Part shown: positions 1 through 8,500 of the stretch, one piece after another
Position numbering within the stretch: position 1 is the first letter of the stretch
Layout: each line of letters opens with the position of its first letter
Origin: CAZKFN01 sp964552035
Lineage (GTDB): Bacteria > Bacteroidota > Bacteroidia > Flavobacteriales_E > Vicingaceae
Reading direction: 5' to 3'
Length of the DNA stretch: 18,389 nt
NCBI GenBank assembly: GCA_964552035.1
Contig: CAZKFN010000039.1
Coordinates: forward strand, 1-18,389
Made by a program: the position numbers and the translations under genes
Notes under the pieces: generated by a model
What the model saw: the letters and a program-made list of their open reading frames with translations, nothing else
What the model was told of the DNA's origin: nothing
Database searches by the model: none

Positions 1-1344
1 ATACAAAGGGAATACAGTAGCCGGGTGAAAAAAAGGTCTTTTATCATCATGAGCATCATTGGCCCAATCTTAATTGCAGCATTATTAATTGTTCCCACTT
101 GGCTAGCAACCTCAACTGAAGATCAGCAAAATGTAGAAGTAATTGATCAAACAGGTTTGTTTATTAATAAGCTGGAAAGTACTGATGAAATTCAATTTAA
201 TTACACTTTTAGAACTTTAAAAGAGGCTCAAGATGATATTAAGGAAGGGGGAGACTATACTTCCGTTTTACATATTCCCGAAATTGTAGTTAGCAACCCC
301 GAGACTGTACAAATATTTTATAAAAACAAACCAAAAGGAAGCTCCATTAGCTATATGGAAATGCAAATAGCCAAAGTGATTGAGAGTAAAAAATTGGAAG
401 ACCTCTATAATTTGTCGTTAAATCAAATTTCTGGCTTACGTCCTAAAATAAAAATTGTTCCTAATAAAGTCATTTCTAAAAGTAGTTCATCGGGCGAAAG
501 TATAGAAGAGCAATCCGATATTCTTGCTAGTCTTGTTGGTTTTGTATTAGCTTTCTTTATCTATTTTTTTATTTTCATGTTTGGCGTTCAAGTAATGAGG
601 GGTGTAATTGAGGAAAAAACCAGTAGAATTATAGAAGTTATCATCTCTTCTGTCAAACCCTTCCAACTGATGTTGGGGAAAATTATTGGAATTGCTTTGG
701 TGGCGCTAACTCAGTTTCTTATATGGGTTATTTTTAGTGCAGTATTAATAATTGGAGCTCAACAATTCTTTAAAGACGATATAATGGCTGCTAAAAAAGC
801 AAGTATTGAGCAGATTGAAAACCCTGTCTTAACTCAAAATAACGCTTCAAAATCTACTATGCCTGCCACTGATTCATCAAGTTCTGAATTCATACAAGAA
901 CTCAATACCCAATTAGAAATGATTAATTTTCCACTTGTACTTTCCTGTTTTCTCTTCTATTTTATGGGTGGATATTTACTTTATGGTTCACTTTTTGCAG
1001 CCATAGGTTCAGCGGTGGATAATGAAACAGATACCCAGCAATTTATGTTACCGGTTACCATCCCTTTAATCATAGCCATTCTTATTGCACAAGTGGCTAT
1101 GGAGAATCCCGATGGTAGCATAGCATTTTGGGCCTCCATGGTTCCACTAACCTCTCCAATAATTATGATGATTCGTATCCCTGTTGGAATTGCGGTTTGG
1201 GAATTGCTTTTATCTATGAGTTTATTGATAATAAGCTTTTTGGTCAGCACATGGATAGCTGCAAAAATCTATCGTACAGGTATTTTAATGTATGGGAAAA
1301 AAATCACCTTTAAAGAGTTAGCTAAGTGGCTAACTCATAAATAA
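1..1344 (+). CDS. ABC-2 type transporter permease (NatB-like), 5' partial
   Basis: This is the membrane subunit of an ABC exporter of the ABC-2/NatB type; its ATPase partner is probably just left of the window. The reading frame is open from base 1, and the residues before the first possible start (GTG at 25) read IQREYSSR. Together with the following VKKRSFIIM they match the usual cytoplasmic lead-in of this family, so the gene is cut by the window edge and the GTG is internal. A first membrane segment lies at about 40-105. A long extracytoplasmic domain follows to about 520, then hydrophobic segments near 520-600, 670-760, 930-1010, 1055-1095 and 1190-1260. A hydrophilic Ser/Asn-rich loop at about 775-925 separates two of them. 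Substrate cannot be told from sequence. The stop is 9 bp before the response regulator, so the two are probably co-transcribed. Family call firm, transported substrate unknown. Confidence 0.88.
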   Translation: MQREYSSRVKKRSFIIMSIIGPILIAALLIVPTWLATSTEDQQNVEVIDQTGLFINKLESTDEIQFNYTFRTLKEAQDDIKEGGDYTSVLHIPEIVVSNPETVQIFYKNKPKGSSISYMEMQIAKVIESKKLEDLYNLSLNQISGLRPKIKIVPNKVISKSSSSGESIEEQSDILASLVGFVLAFFIYFFIFMFGVQVMRGVIEEKTSRIIEVIISSVKPFQLMLGKIIGIALVALTQFLIWVIFSAVLIIGAQQFFKDDIMAAKKASIEQIENPVLTQNNASKSTMPATDSSSSEFIQELNTQLEMINFPLVLSCFLFYFMGGYLLYGSLFAAIGSAVDNETDTQQFMLPVTIPLIIAILIAQVAMENPDGSIAFWASMVPLTSPIIMMIRIPVGIAVWELLLSMSLLIISFLVSTWIAAKIYRTGILMYGKKITFKELAKWLTHK

Positions 1345-1353
1345 TTAAAAAAG

Positions 1354-2520
1354 ATGGCACATATTTTAGTAATTGATGACGATCGACCTATTCGCTCTAC
1401 TTTAAGAGAAATTTTAGAATATGAAAAATTTAAAGTAAGCGATGCAGAAAATGGAATGGAAGCACTAAAACAACTAAAAGAAAACAGCTTTGATTTAGTT
1501 CTTTGTGATATTAAAATGCCTAAAATGGACGGCATAGAAGTATTGGAAAAAATTGTGGCAGAACACCGGGATTTGCCTGTAGTAATGATTTCTGGCCATG
1601 GTACGATAGAAACTGCAGTAGAAGCCTTAAAGCTTGGAGCTTATGATTTTATAGCAAAACCTTTAGATTTAAACCGATTGTTAGTCACGGTTAGAAATGC
1701 TTTAGACAAAAGTGATTTGGTGCAGGAGACTAAAAAGCTTAGGAAGAAAGTTCACTTAAGTAAACTCTCGGATATTATTGGAGAAGGCAAAGCTATTCAA
1801 AAAGTTAAGGAAATGATTCAAAAAGTTGCTCCTACCGACGCCAGAGTATTAATCACTGGGGGCAATGGAACGGGGAAGGAGCTAGTTGCAAGAAATCTTC
1901 ATCAACATAGTCCAAGAAGTAAAATGCCCTTTATAGAAGTTAACTGCGCTGCTATTCCCACAGAATTAATTGAAAGTGAGCTTTTTGGACATGAGAAAGG
2001 GGCTTTCACTTCTGCAATTAAACAAAAGAAGGGAAAGTTTGAACAAGCAGAAGGCGGTACACTTTTCTTAGATGAAATCGGCGACATGAGCCCTTCTGCT
2101 CAAGCTAAAGTATTACGTGCTCTACAAGAAAATAAAATTACTAGAGTAGGTGGTGAAAAGGACATACAAGTGAATGTAAGGGTTATTGCAGCCACCAATA
2201 AGGATTTAAAAAGAGAAATAAAGGAAGGAAATTTTAGAGAAGATTTATACCATCGTTTAAGTGTTATCCTCATTCATGTGCCAAGTTTAAATGACCGATT
2301 GGAAGATATTCCTATATTAAGTGAATTTTTTATTGACCAAATTTGCCAAAATCAAGGGATGACTCCCAAAAAAATAAGTAAAGATGCCCTTAAAGTTTTA
2401 AAAACTATTCATTGGACAGGAAACATTAGAGAGCTTAGGAATGTTATTGAGCGATTATTAATCCTTGGAGGTGAGGAAATTAATGAGGAAGATGTAAAAC
2501 AATATGTAAAAATTGACTGA
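1354..2520 (+). CDS. Sigma-54-dependent response regulator (NtrC family) without DNA-binding domain
   Basis: A 388-residue cytoplasmic two-component regulator predicted to activate sigma-54 RNA polymerase. Residues 1-118 form a receiver domain with acidic pocket D8/D9/D10, phospho-acceptor D52, S80 and K102. Residues about 138-375 form the AAA+ domain: Walker A GGNGTGKE (169-176), the sigma-54 contact loop GAFTSA (216-221) and Walker B GGTLFLDEIGD (234-244). The C-terminal GNIRELRN segment is present, but the protein ends shortly after it. Typical NtrC proteins run to about 450 residues or more and end in a Fis-type helix-turn-helix, which is absent here. The usual loop is GAFTGA and the usual Walker A is GESGTGKE, so both are variants. 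It may act from solution or through another DNA-binding protein (inference). No histidine kinase gene is in the window. Start is ATG 9 bp after the permease stop. Confidence 0.92.
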   Translation: MAHILVIDDDRPIRSTLREILEYEKFKVSDAENGMEALKQLKENSFDLVLCDIKMPKMDGIEVLEKIVAEHRDLPVVMISGHGTIETAVEALKLGAYDFIAKPLDLNRLLVTVRNALDKSDLVQETKKLRKKVHLSKLSDIIGEGKAIQKVKEMIQKVAPTDARVLITGGNGTGKELVARNLHQHSPRSKMPFIEVNCAAIPTELIESELFGHEKGAFTSAIKQKKGKFEQAEGGTLFLDEIGDMSPSAQAKVLRALQENKITRVGGEKDIQVNVRVIAATNKDLKREIKEGNFREDLYHRLSVILIHVPSLNDRLEDIPILSEFFIDQICQNQGMTPKKISKDALKVLKTIHWTGNIRELRNVIERLLILGGEEINEEDVKQYVKID

Positions 2521-2531
2521 CCATAAAAAAA

Positions 2532-2571
2532 TAAATTAAAACTTTATTAGAGGGCGATTGTTTTTAATTTA
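2532..2571. repeat. AT-only inverted repeat downstream of the response regulator
   Basis: Arms at 2532-2541 and 2562-2571 are perfectly complementary over 10 bases (TAAATTAAAA and its complement), with a 20-base spacer. There are no G or C pairs in the stem and no following T-run, so this is at best a weak transcript-end structure. It could be chance in such AT-rich DNA. Confidence 0.25.
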
Positions 2572-2638
2572 AGAGTTTAGTTCGAAAAAAAAAGTGTTAA
2601 AAAACTGTTAATGCTTCTAATTTAAATAAAAAGCTAAT

Positions 2639-2646
2639 TATATTTG
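2639..2646 (+). promoter_or_regulatory. Putative -7 promoter element (TATATTTG) for the DUF1573 gene
   Basis: TATATTTG fits the Bacteroidota sigma-A -7 consensus TAnnTTTG and lies 23 bp before the ATG at 2670, giving a plausible short leader. I see no good TTG at the usual distance upstream, so the call rests on the -7 element and position alone. Confidence 0.45.
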
Positions 2647-2669
2647 TAAGTGAATAAAAAATTAATACA

Positions 2670-3116
2670 ATGAGAAAATTAAGTATAACATTCAGTTTAT
2701 TCTTCTTTGCAGCCATGAGTTTATTTGCACAAGATGCTGTAATGGAAGTTTCTGGTGGTGCTCAAATGACTTTTGAAGCAACAGAAATTAACTATGGAAC
2801 AATTGCGCAGGGTGCTGATGGTGAACGTTCGTTTAAATTTAAAAATACAGGTAATGAGCCATTAATTATTTCTAATGCTCGTGGAAGCTGCGGTTGTACC
2901 GTTCCGCTTTGGCCACAAAAGCCAATTAACCCAGGAGAAAGTGATGTTATCAAAGTGAAATATGACACTCAAAGAATAGGCCCTATCAACAAAGCAGTAA
3001 CCATTAATGCTAATACAAAGGAGGGTACTCACACTTTATACATTAAAGGAATGGTTGAAAAGAAGGAAACTACTCCTGTTAAAAAATCAAACAGCATGGC
3101 ACCAACAGCCAATTAA
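2670..3116 (+). CDS. DUF1573 domain-containing secreted protein
   Basis: A 148-residue exported protein. Residues 1-21 are a signal peptide (charged MRK, hydrophobic core, probable cleavage after LFAQ). Residues about 32-131 are a single DUF1573 domain, a beta-sandwich related to the ASH/HYDIN Ig-like folds. It shows the family pattern: NYGTIAQG near the start, FKFKNTGNEPLIISNA (55-70), then the cysteine motif GSCGCTVP with C74 and C76, and the NPGE/KYDT strand. A short Lys/Pro/Ser tail ends the protein. Such proteins are abundant in Bacteroidota, usually periplasmic or surface-exposed and of unknown function; I infer no enzyme activity. It appears monocistronic: a -7-like element lies just upstream and a strong intrinsic terminator follows within 25 bp. 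Confidence 0.9.
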   Translation: MRKLSITFSLFFFAAMSLFAQDAVMEVSGGAQMTFEATEINYGTIAQGADGERSFKFKNTGNEPLIISNARGSCGCTVPLWPQKPINPGESDVIKVKYDTQRIGPINKAVTINANTKEGTHTLYIKGMVEKKETTPVKKSNSMAPTAN

Positions 3117-3137
3117 GTCTTGGATAAATAATTTAAT

Positions 3138-3174
3138 AAAACCTCTTGGATATTCCAGGGGGTTTTTTATTTTT
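3138..3174 (+). terminator. Rho-independent terminator after the DUF1573 gene
   Basis: A 13-base arm (3138-3150, AAAACCTCTTGGA) pairs with 3154-3166 around a 3-base loop; all 13 positions pair if two G-U wobbles are allowed. The stem runs straight into T-rich sequence to 3174. This is the clearest terminator in the window and isolates the DUF1573 transcript from the aminotransferase gene. Confidence 0.88.
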
Positions 3175-3211
3175 CTGCTAATGACTTTTAATTATTTGCT
3201 TTTCCCAAATC

Positions 3212-3253
3212 TTAGTTTTAAAATTGCCTAATTTCTCGCAATTCTAAAACTAA
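3212..3253. repeat. 16-bp-arm inverted repeat just upstream of the aminotransferase
   Basis: Left arm TTAGTTTTAAAATTGC (3212-3227) and right arm GCAATTCTAAAACTAA (3238-3253) are complementary at 15 of 16 positions; the only mismatch is 3221 against 3244. The spacer is 10 bases and the right arm ends 13 bp before the ATG at 3267. Neither flank carries a T-run on either strand, so it does not look like a terminator. It could be an operator surrounding the promoter or a hairpin in the 5' leader of the aminotransferase-uppP transcript. The spacer contains TAATTTCT, a poor match to the -7 element. Confidence 0.7.
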
Positions 3254-3266
3254 TAAATCGATACAG

Positions 3267-4460
3267 ATGCCTAAAATTTCACAAAGAGGTATAGAAGTAC
3301 CCGAATCTCCTATCAGGAAATTAGTGCCTTATTCTGAAAAAGCTAAGGCGCAAGGAAAAGATGTCATCCACCTTAATATAGGCCAGCCTGACATTGCCAC
3401 ACCAAAAGTAGCACTCGATGCTATAAAAAACATTAATTTATCTGTTTTAGAATACAGTCATTCTTCAGGAAATGAATCTTATAGAGTTGGATTAGCTCGC
3501 TACTATGACAAAATAAGCAAGGGCATAACCAAGGATAATGTTTTAATAACCACGGGTGGATCTGAAGCCCTATCTTTTGCATTTACAGCTTGCTTGAATC
3601 CCGGTGATGAAATTATTATCCCTGAGCCTTTTTATGCTAATTACAATGGTTTTGCTACAATTACTGGAGTAAAAGTAGTTCCAGTAAGTTCAAGTATAGA
3701 AGATAGTTTTGCTTTACCTTCAATAAGTGAATTTGAGAAAAAAATTACCGCTAAAACTAAAGCCATTTTAATTTGTAATCCAGGAAATCCAACGGGATAT
3801 TTATACTCAAAAGAAGAGTTGGATAATTTAAAGGAAATAGTATCAAAGCATCAACTATACCTTTTTGCAGATGAGGTTTATCGAGAATTTTGCTATGATG
3901 GTAAAAAACATCATTCTATTCTTACCTTAAAGGATATAGAAAAAAATGTTGTAGTTATAGATTCAGTCTCTAAAAGGTATAGTATGTGTGGTGTAAGAAT
4001 CGGTGCCTTAATCAGTAGAAACAATGAGCTTTTAAGTACCATCTTAAAGTTAGCTCAAGCTAGATTAAGTCCACCCTTATTAGGTCAAATAGCAGCAGAA
4101 GCAGCACTTAAGGCACCAAACTCCTACTTTGAAGAAGTAACCAAAGAGTATGTTGAAAGAAGAGACATTTTAGTAGACGGGTTAAACGCTATAGAAGGTG
4201 TAATTTGCCCCAAACCTGGAGGAGCTTTTTATGCAGTTGCAAAACTTCCAGTAGAGGATGCGGAAGATTTTTGCAAATGGATGCTTACCGATTTTGAGTA
4301 TAAAGGAAAGACGGTTATGTTGGCTCCGGCTAGTGGCTTTTACTCAACAAAAGGTGCTGGTCACAATGAAGTACGGCTAGCCTATGTATTAGAAAAAAAT
4401 AAATTAAAAGAGGCTTTAATCTGCCTTGAAAAGGGAATCAACGCATATAATAATCGATAA
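3267..4460 (+). CDS. PLP-dependent aminotransferase, class I/II (aspartate aminotransferase-like)
   Basis: A 397-residue cytoplasmic fold-type I aminotransferase that moves amino groups between an amino acid and a 2-oxo acid using pyridoxal phosphate. Visible signatures: NIGQPD near residue 37, TTGGSEAL (95-102) at the cofactor phosphate region, NPGNPTG (171-177) with the pyridine-side Asn at 174, ADEVY (201-205) with the Asp that binds the ring nitrogen at 202, and the Schiff-base Lys at 236 in SVSKRYSMCGVRIG. A C-terminal Arg in NEVRLAYV probably binds the substrate carboxylate. Length is normal. The lysine motif differs from the SKTYAMTGWRIG form common in aspartate aminotransferases, so the amino-acid substrate cannot be assigned. 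It starts at an ATG 13 bp after a large inverted repeat, and uppP follows after 8 bp, suggesting co-transcription. Confidence 0.92.
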   Translation: MPKISQRGIEVPESPIRKLVPYSEKAKAQGKDVIHLNIGQPDIATPKVALDAIKNINLSVLEYSHSSGNESYRVGLARYYDKISKGITKDNVLITTGGSEALSFAFTACLNPGDEIIIPEPFYANYNGFATITGVKVVPVSSSIEDSFALPSISEFEKKITAKTKAILICNPGNPTGYLYSKEELDNLKEIVSKHQLYLFADEVYREFCYDGKKHHSILTLKDIEKNVVVIDSVSKRYSMCGVRIGALISRNNELLSTILKLAQARLSPPLLGQIAAEAALKAPNSYFEEVTKEYVERRDILVDGLNAIEGVICPKPGGAFYAVAKLPVEDAEDFCKWMLTDFEYKGKTVMLAPASGFYSTKGAGHNEVRLAYVLEKNKLKEALICLEKGINAYNNR

Positions 4461-4468
4461 AAAAAACA

Positions 4469-5260
4469 ATGAGTATAATAAAGGCTATTATTTTAGGAAT
4501 TATTCAAGGGTTGACAGAGTTTCTTCCTGTCTCATCGAGTGGACATATAGAATTAGTCAAAGCCCTATGGGATATTGATTTTGAAGATAACCTTCTTTTT
4601 ACCACAGTTGTGCACTTTGCTACTGCTCTAAGCACTCTTGTTGTATTTCGAAAAGATGTGTGGAGTATTATAAAAGGTGCTGCAAAGCTCGATTGGAACG
4701 ATGACTTAAAGCTTGTTTCTAAAATAATTGTATCTATGATTCCAGCGGTAGTTATTGGATTACTTTTTGAAGATGAGTTAGAAGAACTTCTTTCAGGTAA
4801 AATATTGCTAGTAGGAATAATGTTATTAGTTACAGCTTTACTTTTATTTATAGCAGACAAAGCTAAGGACACTAACAAAGAGATAACTTTTAGCCACGCG
4901 ATCCTCATTGGATTAGCACAAGCAATAGCACTTCTTCCCGGCTTATCTCGATCAGGATCAACCATATCTACATCCGTGCTTTTAGGTAGTGATAAAACAA
5001 AAGCAGCTCGATTTTCATTTTTAATGGTGGTCCCTTTAATTTTAGGAAAAATATCTAAAGATATAATATATGGAGAAGTATCCTATGAAAGCGAAACTTT
5101 CACACCTCTTGTTGTTGGTTTTATTGCAGCCTTCATTGTGGGTGTAATTGCTTGTACTTGGATGATTTCTTTGGTTAGAAATAGTAAATTAAGCTACTTT
5201 TCAATTTATTGTGTAATTGTTGGTTTAGCAGCCATTCTTGGGCATTTTATTTTCTTATAA
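4469..5260 (+). CDS. uppP: Undecaprenyl-diphosphatase UppP (BacA family)
   Basis: A 263-residue integral membrane phosphatase that converts undecaprenyl diphosphate to the monophosphate, recycling the lipid carrier for peptidoglycan and other surface polymers; overexpression of family members gives bacitracin resistance. The two family signatures are present: QGLTEFLPVSSSGH (13-26), with E17 and H26 matching conserved active-site residues, and PGLSRSGST (157-165) with R161. About seven to eight hydrophobic segments span the protein and the length is normal. Its ATG is 8 bp after the aminotransferase stop, so the two genes probably share a transcript, although no functional link is evident. 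A weak hairpin (AGATTT/AAATCT, 5264-5278) follows the stop without a good T-run. Confidence 0.96.
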   Translation: MSIIKAIILGIIQGLTEFLPVSSSGHIELVKALWDIDFEDNLLFTTVVHFATALSTLVVFRKDVWSIIKGAAKLDWNDDLKLVSKIIVSMIPAVVIGLLFEDELEELLSGKILLVGIMLLVTALLLFIADKAKDTNKEITFSHAILIGLAQAIALLPGLSRSGSTISTSVLLGSDKTKAARFSFLMVVPLILGKISKDIIYGEVSYESETFTPLVVGFIAAFIVGVIACTWMISLVRNSKLSYFSIYCVIVGLAAILGHFIFL

Positions 5261-5531
5261 TTTAGATTTATAAAATCTCTTGCTTTTATTAAAATAAAGA
5301 CATTTCTAAATATCCTCACTTAAAAATAAGACAATTGCAAAAAATTATAGCTCTAAGAATAAATTAAACTTGTATATGGAAAATACCTAAAAATTAAAGA
5401 GTTATAAAAAGTTTAATATTTTTTCAATTAAAAAATTCATCCTTTTTTTAGATTATAATTAGGTATATATGTTTATATTTGAACTTTCATAAATTACGTG
5501 TATTGTAAAAAGCAGAATAAGCTACTTGCCA
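5261..5531. other. Intergenic leader upstream of the giant surface-protein gene
   Basis: A 271-bp AT-rich gap. It holds a 9-bp inverted repeat (ATTAAACTT at 5363-5371 and its complement at 5409-5417, spacer 37), a weak hairpin near the left end (5264-5278) and one promoter-like octamer at 5474-5481. I found no credible small reading frame or structured RNA in it. Confidence 0.5.
5474..5481 (+). promoter_or_regulatory. Putative -7 promoter element (TATATTTG) for the surface-protein operon
   Basis: This octamer is identical to the one before the DUF1573 gene and fits TAnnTTTG. It lies 50 bp before the ATG at 5532. No clear TTG is seen at the expected upstream spacing. Confidence 0.45.
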
Positions 5532-8500
5532 ATGAATATACAAATACGCTTTATACTAATTTTTCTGTTTATAATTTTTCAAAGCGCACAGTTAAAAGCC
5601 TCGCACATTATGGGGGGTGAAATAACTTGGGAGTGCCTTGGGAGCGGAGAATATGTTTTTAATGTTAAAGTCTATAGAGACTGTGAAGGAGTTAGTCTTC
5701 CAGGAAATGGACATCAAATAGAAATTCATAACTATCCAACTATTGGCCAAAAAAGGTCTTTTAGTCTTTATCGTTCAAGCTTATTAGATATTTCTCCAGC
5801 ATGTTTAAACTCACCTTGTGATCCAGATAGGCGCAGTCCAAAAACCCCTGGAGCTGTAGAAGAGCATACTTTTAAAACCCAACCCATTCAGTTAACTGGT
5901 GAACCCCCTTCAAGTGGCTGGGTAATTACATGGACAAGCTATGCAAGGAATGCTGGAATTACCAACCTAGTATCTCCAAGTTCAAAAGGAATTACCTTAA
6001 GAGCTGTGATGCACTCTTATCTCGGTAAGGATGCCTATCCTTGTTATGATAATTGTCCAAACTTTTTTATTAAACCTGCCTCATTTTCTTGTACTGAAGA
6101 AAAGTTTATTTTTAATCATAGTTCCTATGACAAAGAGTTAGATTCTCTAAGCTATGAATGGGCACACCCCTTAGATGGTTATGGTGGTGGAAGCACTTCT
6201 GCTACTATACCTGGAATTTTTGAGGAAGGAGTGAATCCTCCTATCTTAAGTTTCGACTCTTACAATGGGTATAACTATACACACCCGTTTCCTGGAACCT
6301 CATCAGATAGTAGGAATTTGCCTGCAACCCTTGACCCTATTACAGGTGAAGTGACCTTAACATCCTTTACAGCTGGAATGTTTGTTTCAGTTATAAAAGT
6401 CAAAGCTTATAAATGTGGAGAATTAGTAGCTGAAATTTATAGGGAATTACAAACGCAAATCATTCAAGGATGTTCAGCCAATAAGGTACCAGAAATGTCT
6501 TCTCCATCAAGTGCTGTAACTTATCATGATACTGTTACAGCCGGGAGCCTTGTTGAATTAAACATTAGAATACAAGACTCTCTTCGTAGTGGTAATCCTA
6601 ACAACGATACCATTCAAATAATGGCTTATGGTCAACAATTTGGTAATAATTTTACAGACCCAAATAATGGTTGCCTTAATCCGCCATGTGCAACATTAAG
6701 CCAATCTTTACCTAGAACAGCTGAGGGAAGCTATTCTACTCATTTCAAATGGCAAACAGATTGTAATCATATTGCAAAAAGTGATGGTAGCTGTTATACT
6801 AGTAAAAATACCTATTTATTTACCTTTGAAGCCTATGATAATTTATGCCCTACCCCTGGGCTTTCTGTCAACACCATTGCGATAACCGTTATTTCCGATA
6901 CCGCCGTAAAGCACCCAGAGATTTATTGTGCTAAAATTCAGGGAGATGGTAAAATTGAACTAAACTGGGAAAAGAGCCCTGATCCAGATTCTATTTTTGA
7001 AAAATGGATGATTTATTCTGCCGATAATCGTTCTGGTCCCTATCAACTGATTGATAGCATTTCTGAATATGACTCTACAAGATATGTGGATTATCATGCC
7101 CAAGCAGACACTCAAAGCGTTCATTATATTGTTCGAGCAAAATCTGGATGTGCTGATAATTGGAAATATTCACCGGCAGATACTATAAGTTCTATCTTTT
7201 TTAACTCCACATTTAATGGGAATTGTATTTTATTAAAGTGGAACAGCACAAAAGATTTACCATATAATGCTTTAACTAGATTTGACATCTATAGGGAGCA
7301 CCCTATGGGAACTGGATTTCAGTTAATTAAATCCATTCATCCTGAACTTAACTCCTATTGCGATACGCTAATTTATTGTGAAGATGATACTGCTGCATAC
7401 AAACTTGTTTTAAGAGGTTATGGTGGTTGTGAATCCAATTCAAACAGCGACAGTGTAACACTTATATCTGTGGTTCCACCAGCAATTGCAGATGCTGGAA
7501 ACGACATTAGGCATTGTGGAAGCGATTCTGTTCAAATAGGAGTCAATACTATAGATACGAACTATACTTATGCATGGACACCCGGACGCTATTTAAACGA
7601 CAGCACTTTAGCTAGCCCCATGGCTTTTTCTAAAGATACTACCGTCTATAAACTTACTGTCACCAATCAGGTCGGCTGTACAAACACCGACAGCATGAGG
7701 TTAATTGTAGAATCCAAAACAATTGCCAATGCTGGAAATGATACCTCCATTTGCTCAAGTAATCTGCCCATTAAACTGAATGGTAGAATTAATAATAACG
7801 GTAAAGGAAGATGGTTAGGTGGAAATGGTACATTTAGTCCAAGTCGAAATACTTTAAATGCTTCCTATTTACCCTCTCCTACCGAGATCATTAATGGGAA
7901 AGTTAAGCTCTCTTTAATAACAACCTCTAATGATATATGTGACACAGATACGAGTGAAATTAACATTACCATTCTGAAATTTATGGATAATATTACTTTA
8001 AATATTGACTCCATTAGCTGTTATGGAGTTAAGGATGGTGCTGCTTGGTTGACAATTAATGGCAATCATGGTCCATACACTCAATCTTGGATCTTTAATT
8101 CCCAACAACTTACTACAGACACCATTTCTAACCTTGGCATTGGAAATTATTTGGTAACTATAACTAATAAACTAGGCTGTGACACTACCATACATTTTAC
8201 CTTGAATCAACCAGACGAATTATCTACCACACTTAATATAGTTAATAATGTCAGCTGCCATGGAGGTGAAGATGCTGCTATTTCTTCTACAGTAAGCGGA
8301 GGCAGGACTCCCTATTCTTATCAATGGAGCAACAACAGCACCAACCCAAATATTAATCATCTTAATGCTGGTAAATATAAAGTTGTTATTACCGACTATC
8401 TAAATTGTATAGACTCTTCTTCTATTACCGTCTCTCAACCCGATAGTTTGGAATTTGCAATTCATACAACTGATCTTCTATGTTATAATGATTCTAATGG

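Noticed and set aside
25..27. GTG as the start codon of the left-edge permease
   Set aside because: The frame is open to base 1 and the preceding codons encode REYSSR, the normal family lead-in. The gene is truncated by the window edge instead.
4504..4965. A 153-codon open frame on the minus strand opposite uppP
   Set aside because: It is wholly inside a clearly recognised gene, its translation shows no family features, and its composition is that of a shadow frame.
5363..5417. 9-bp inverted repeat in the leader of the surface-protein gene as a riboswitch or operator
   Set aside because: AT-dominated arms with a 37-base spacer are expected by chance in such DNA, and no known riboswitch core is visible.
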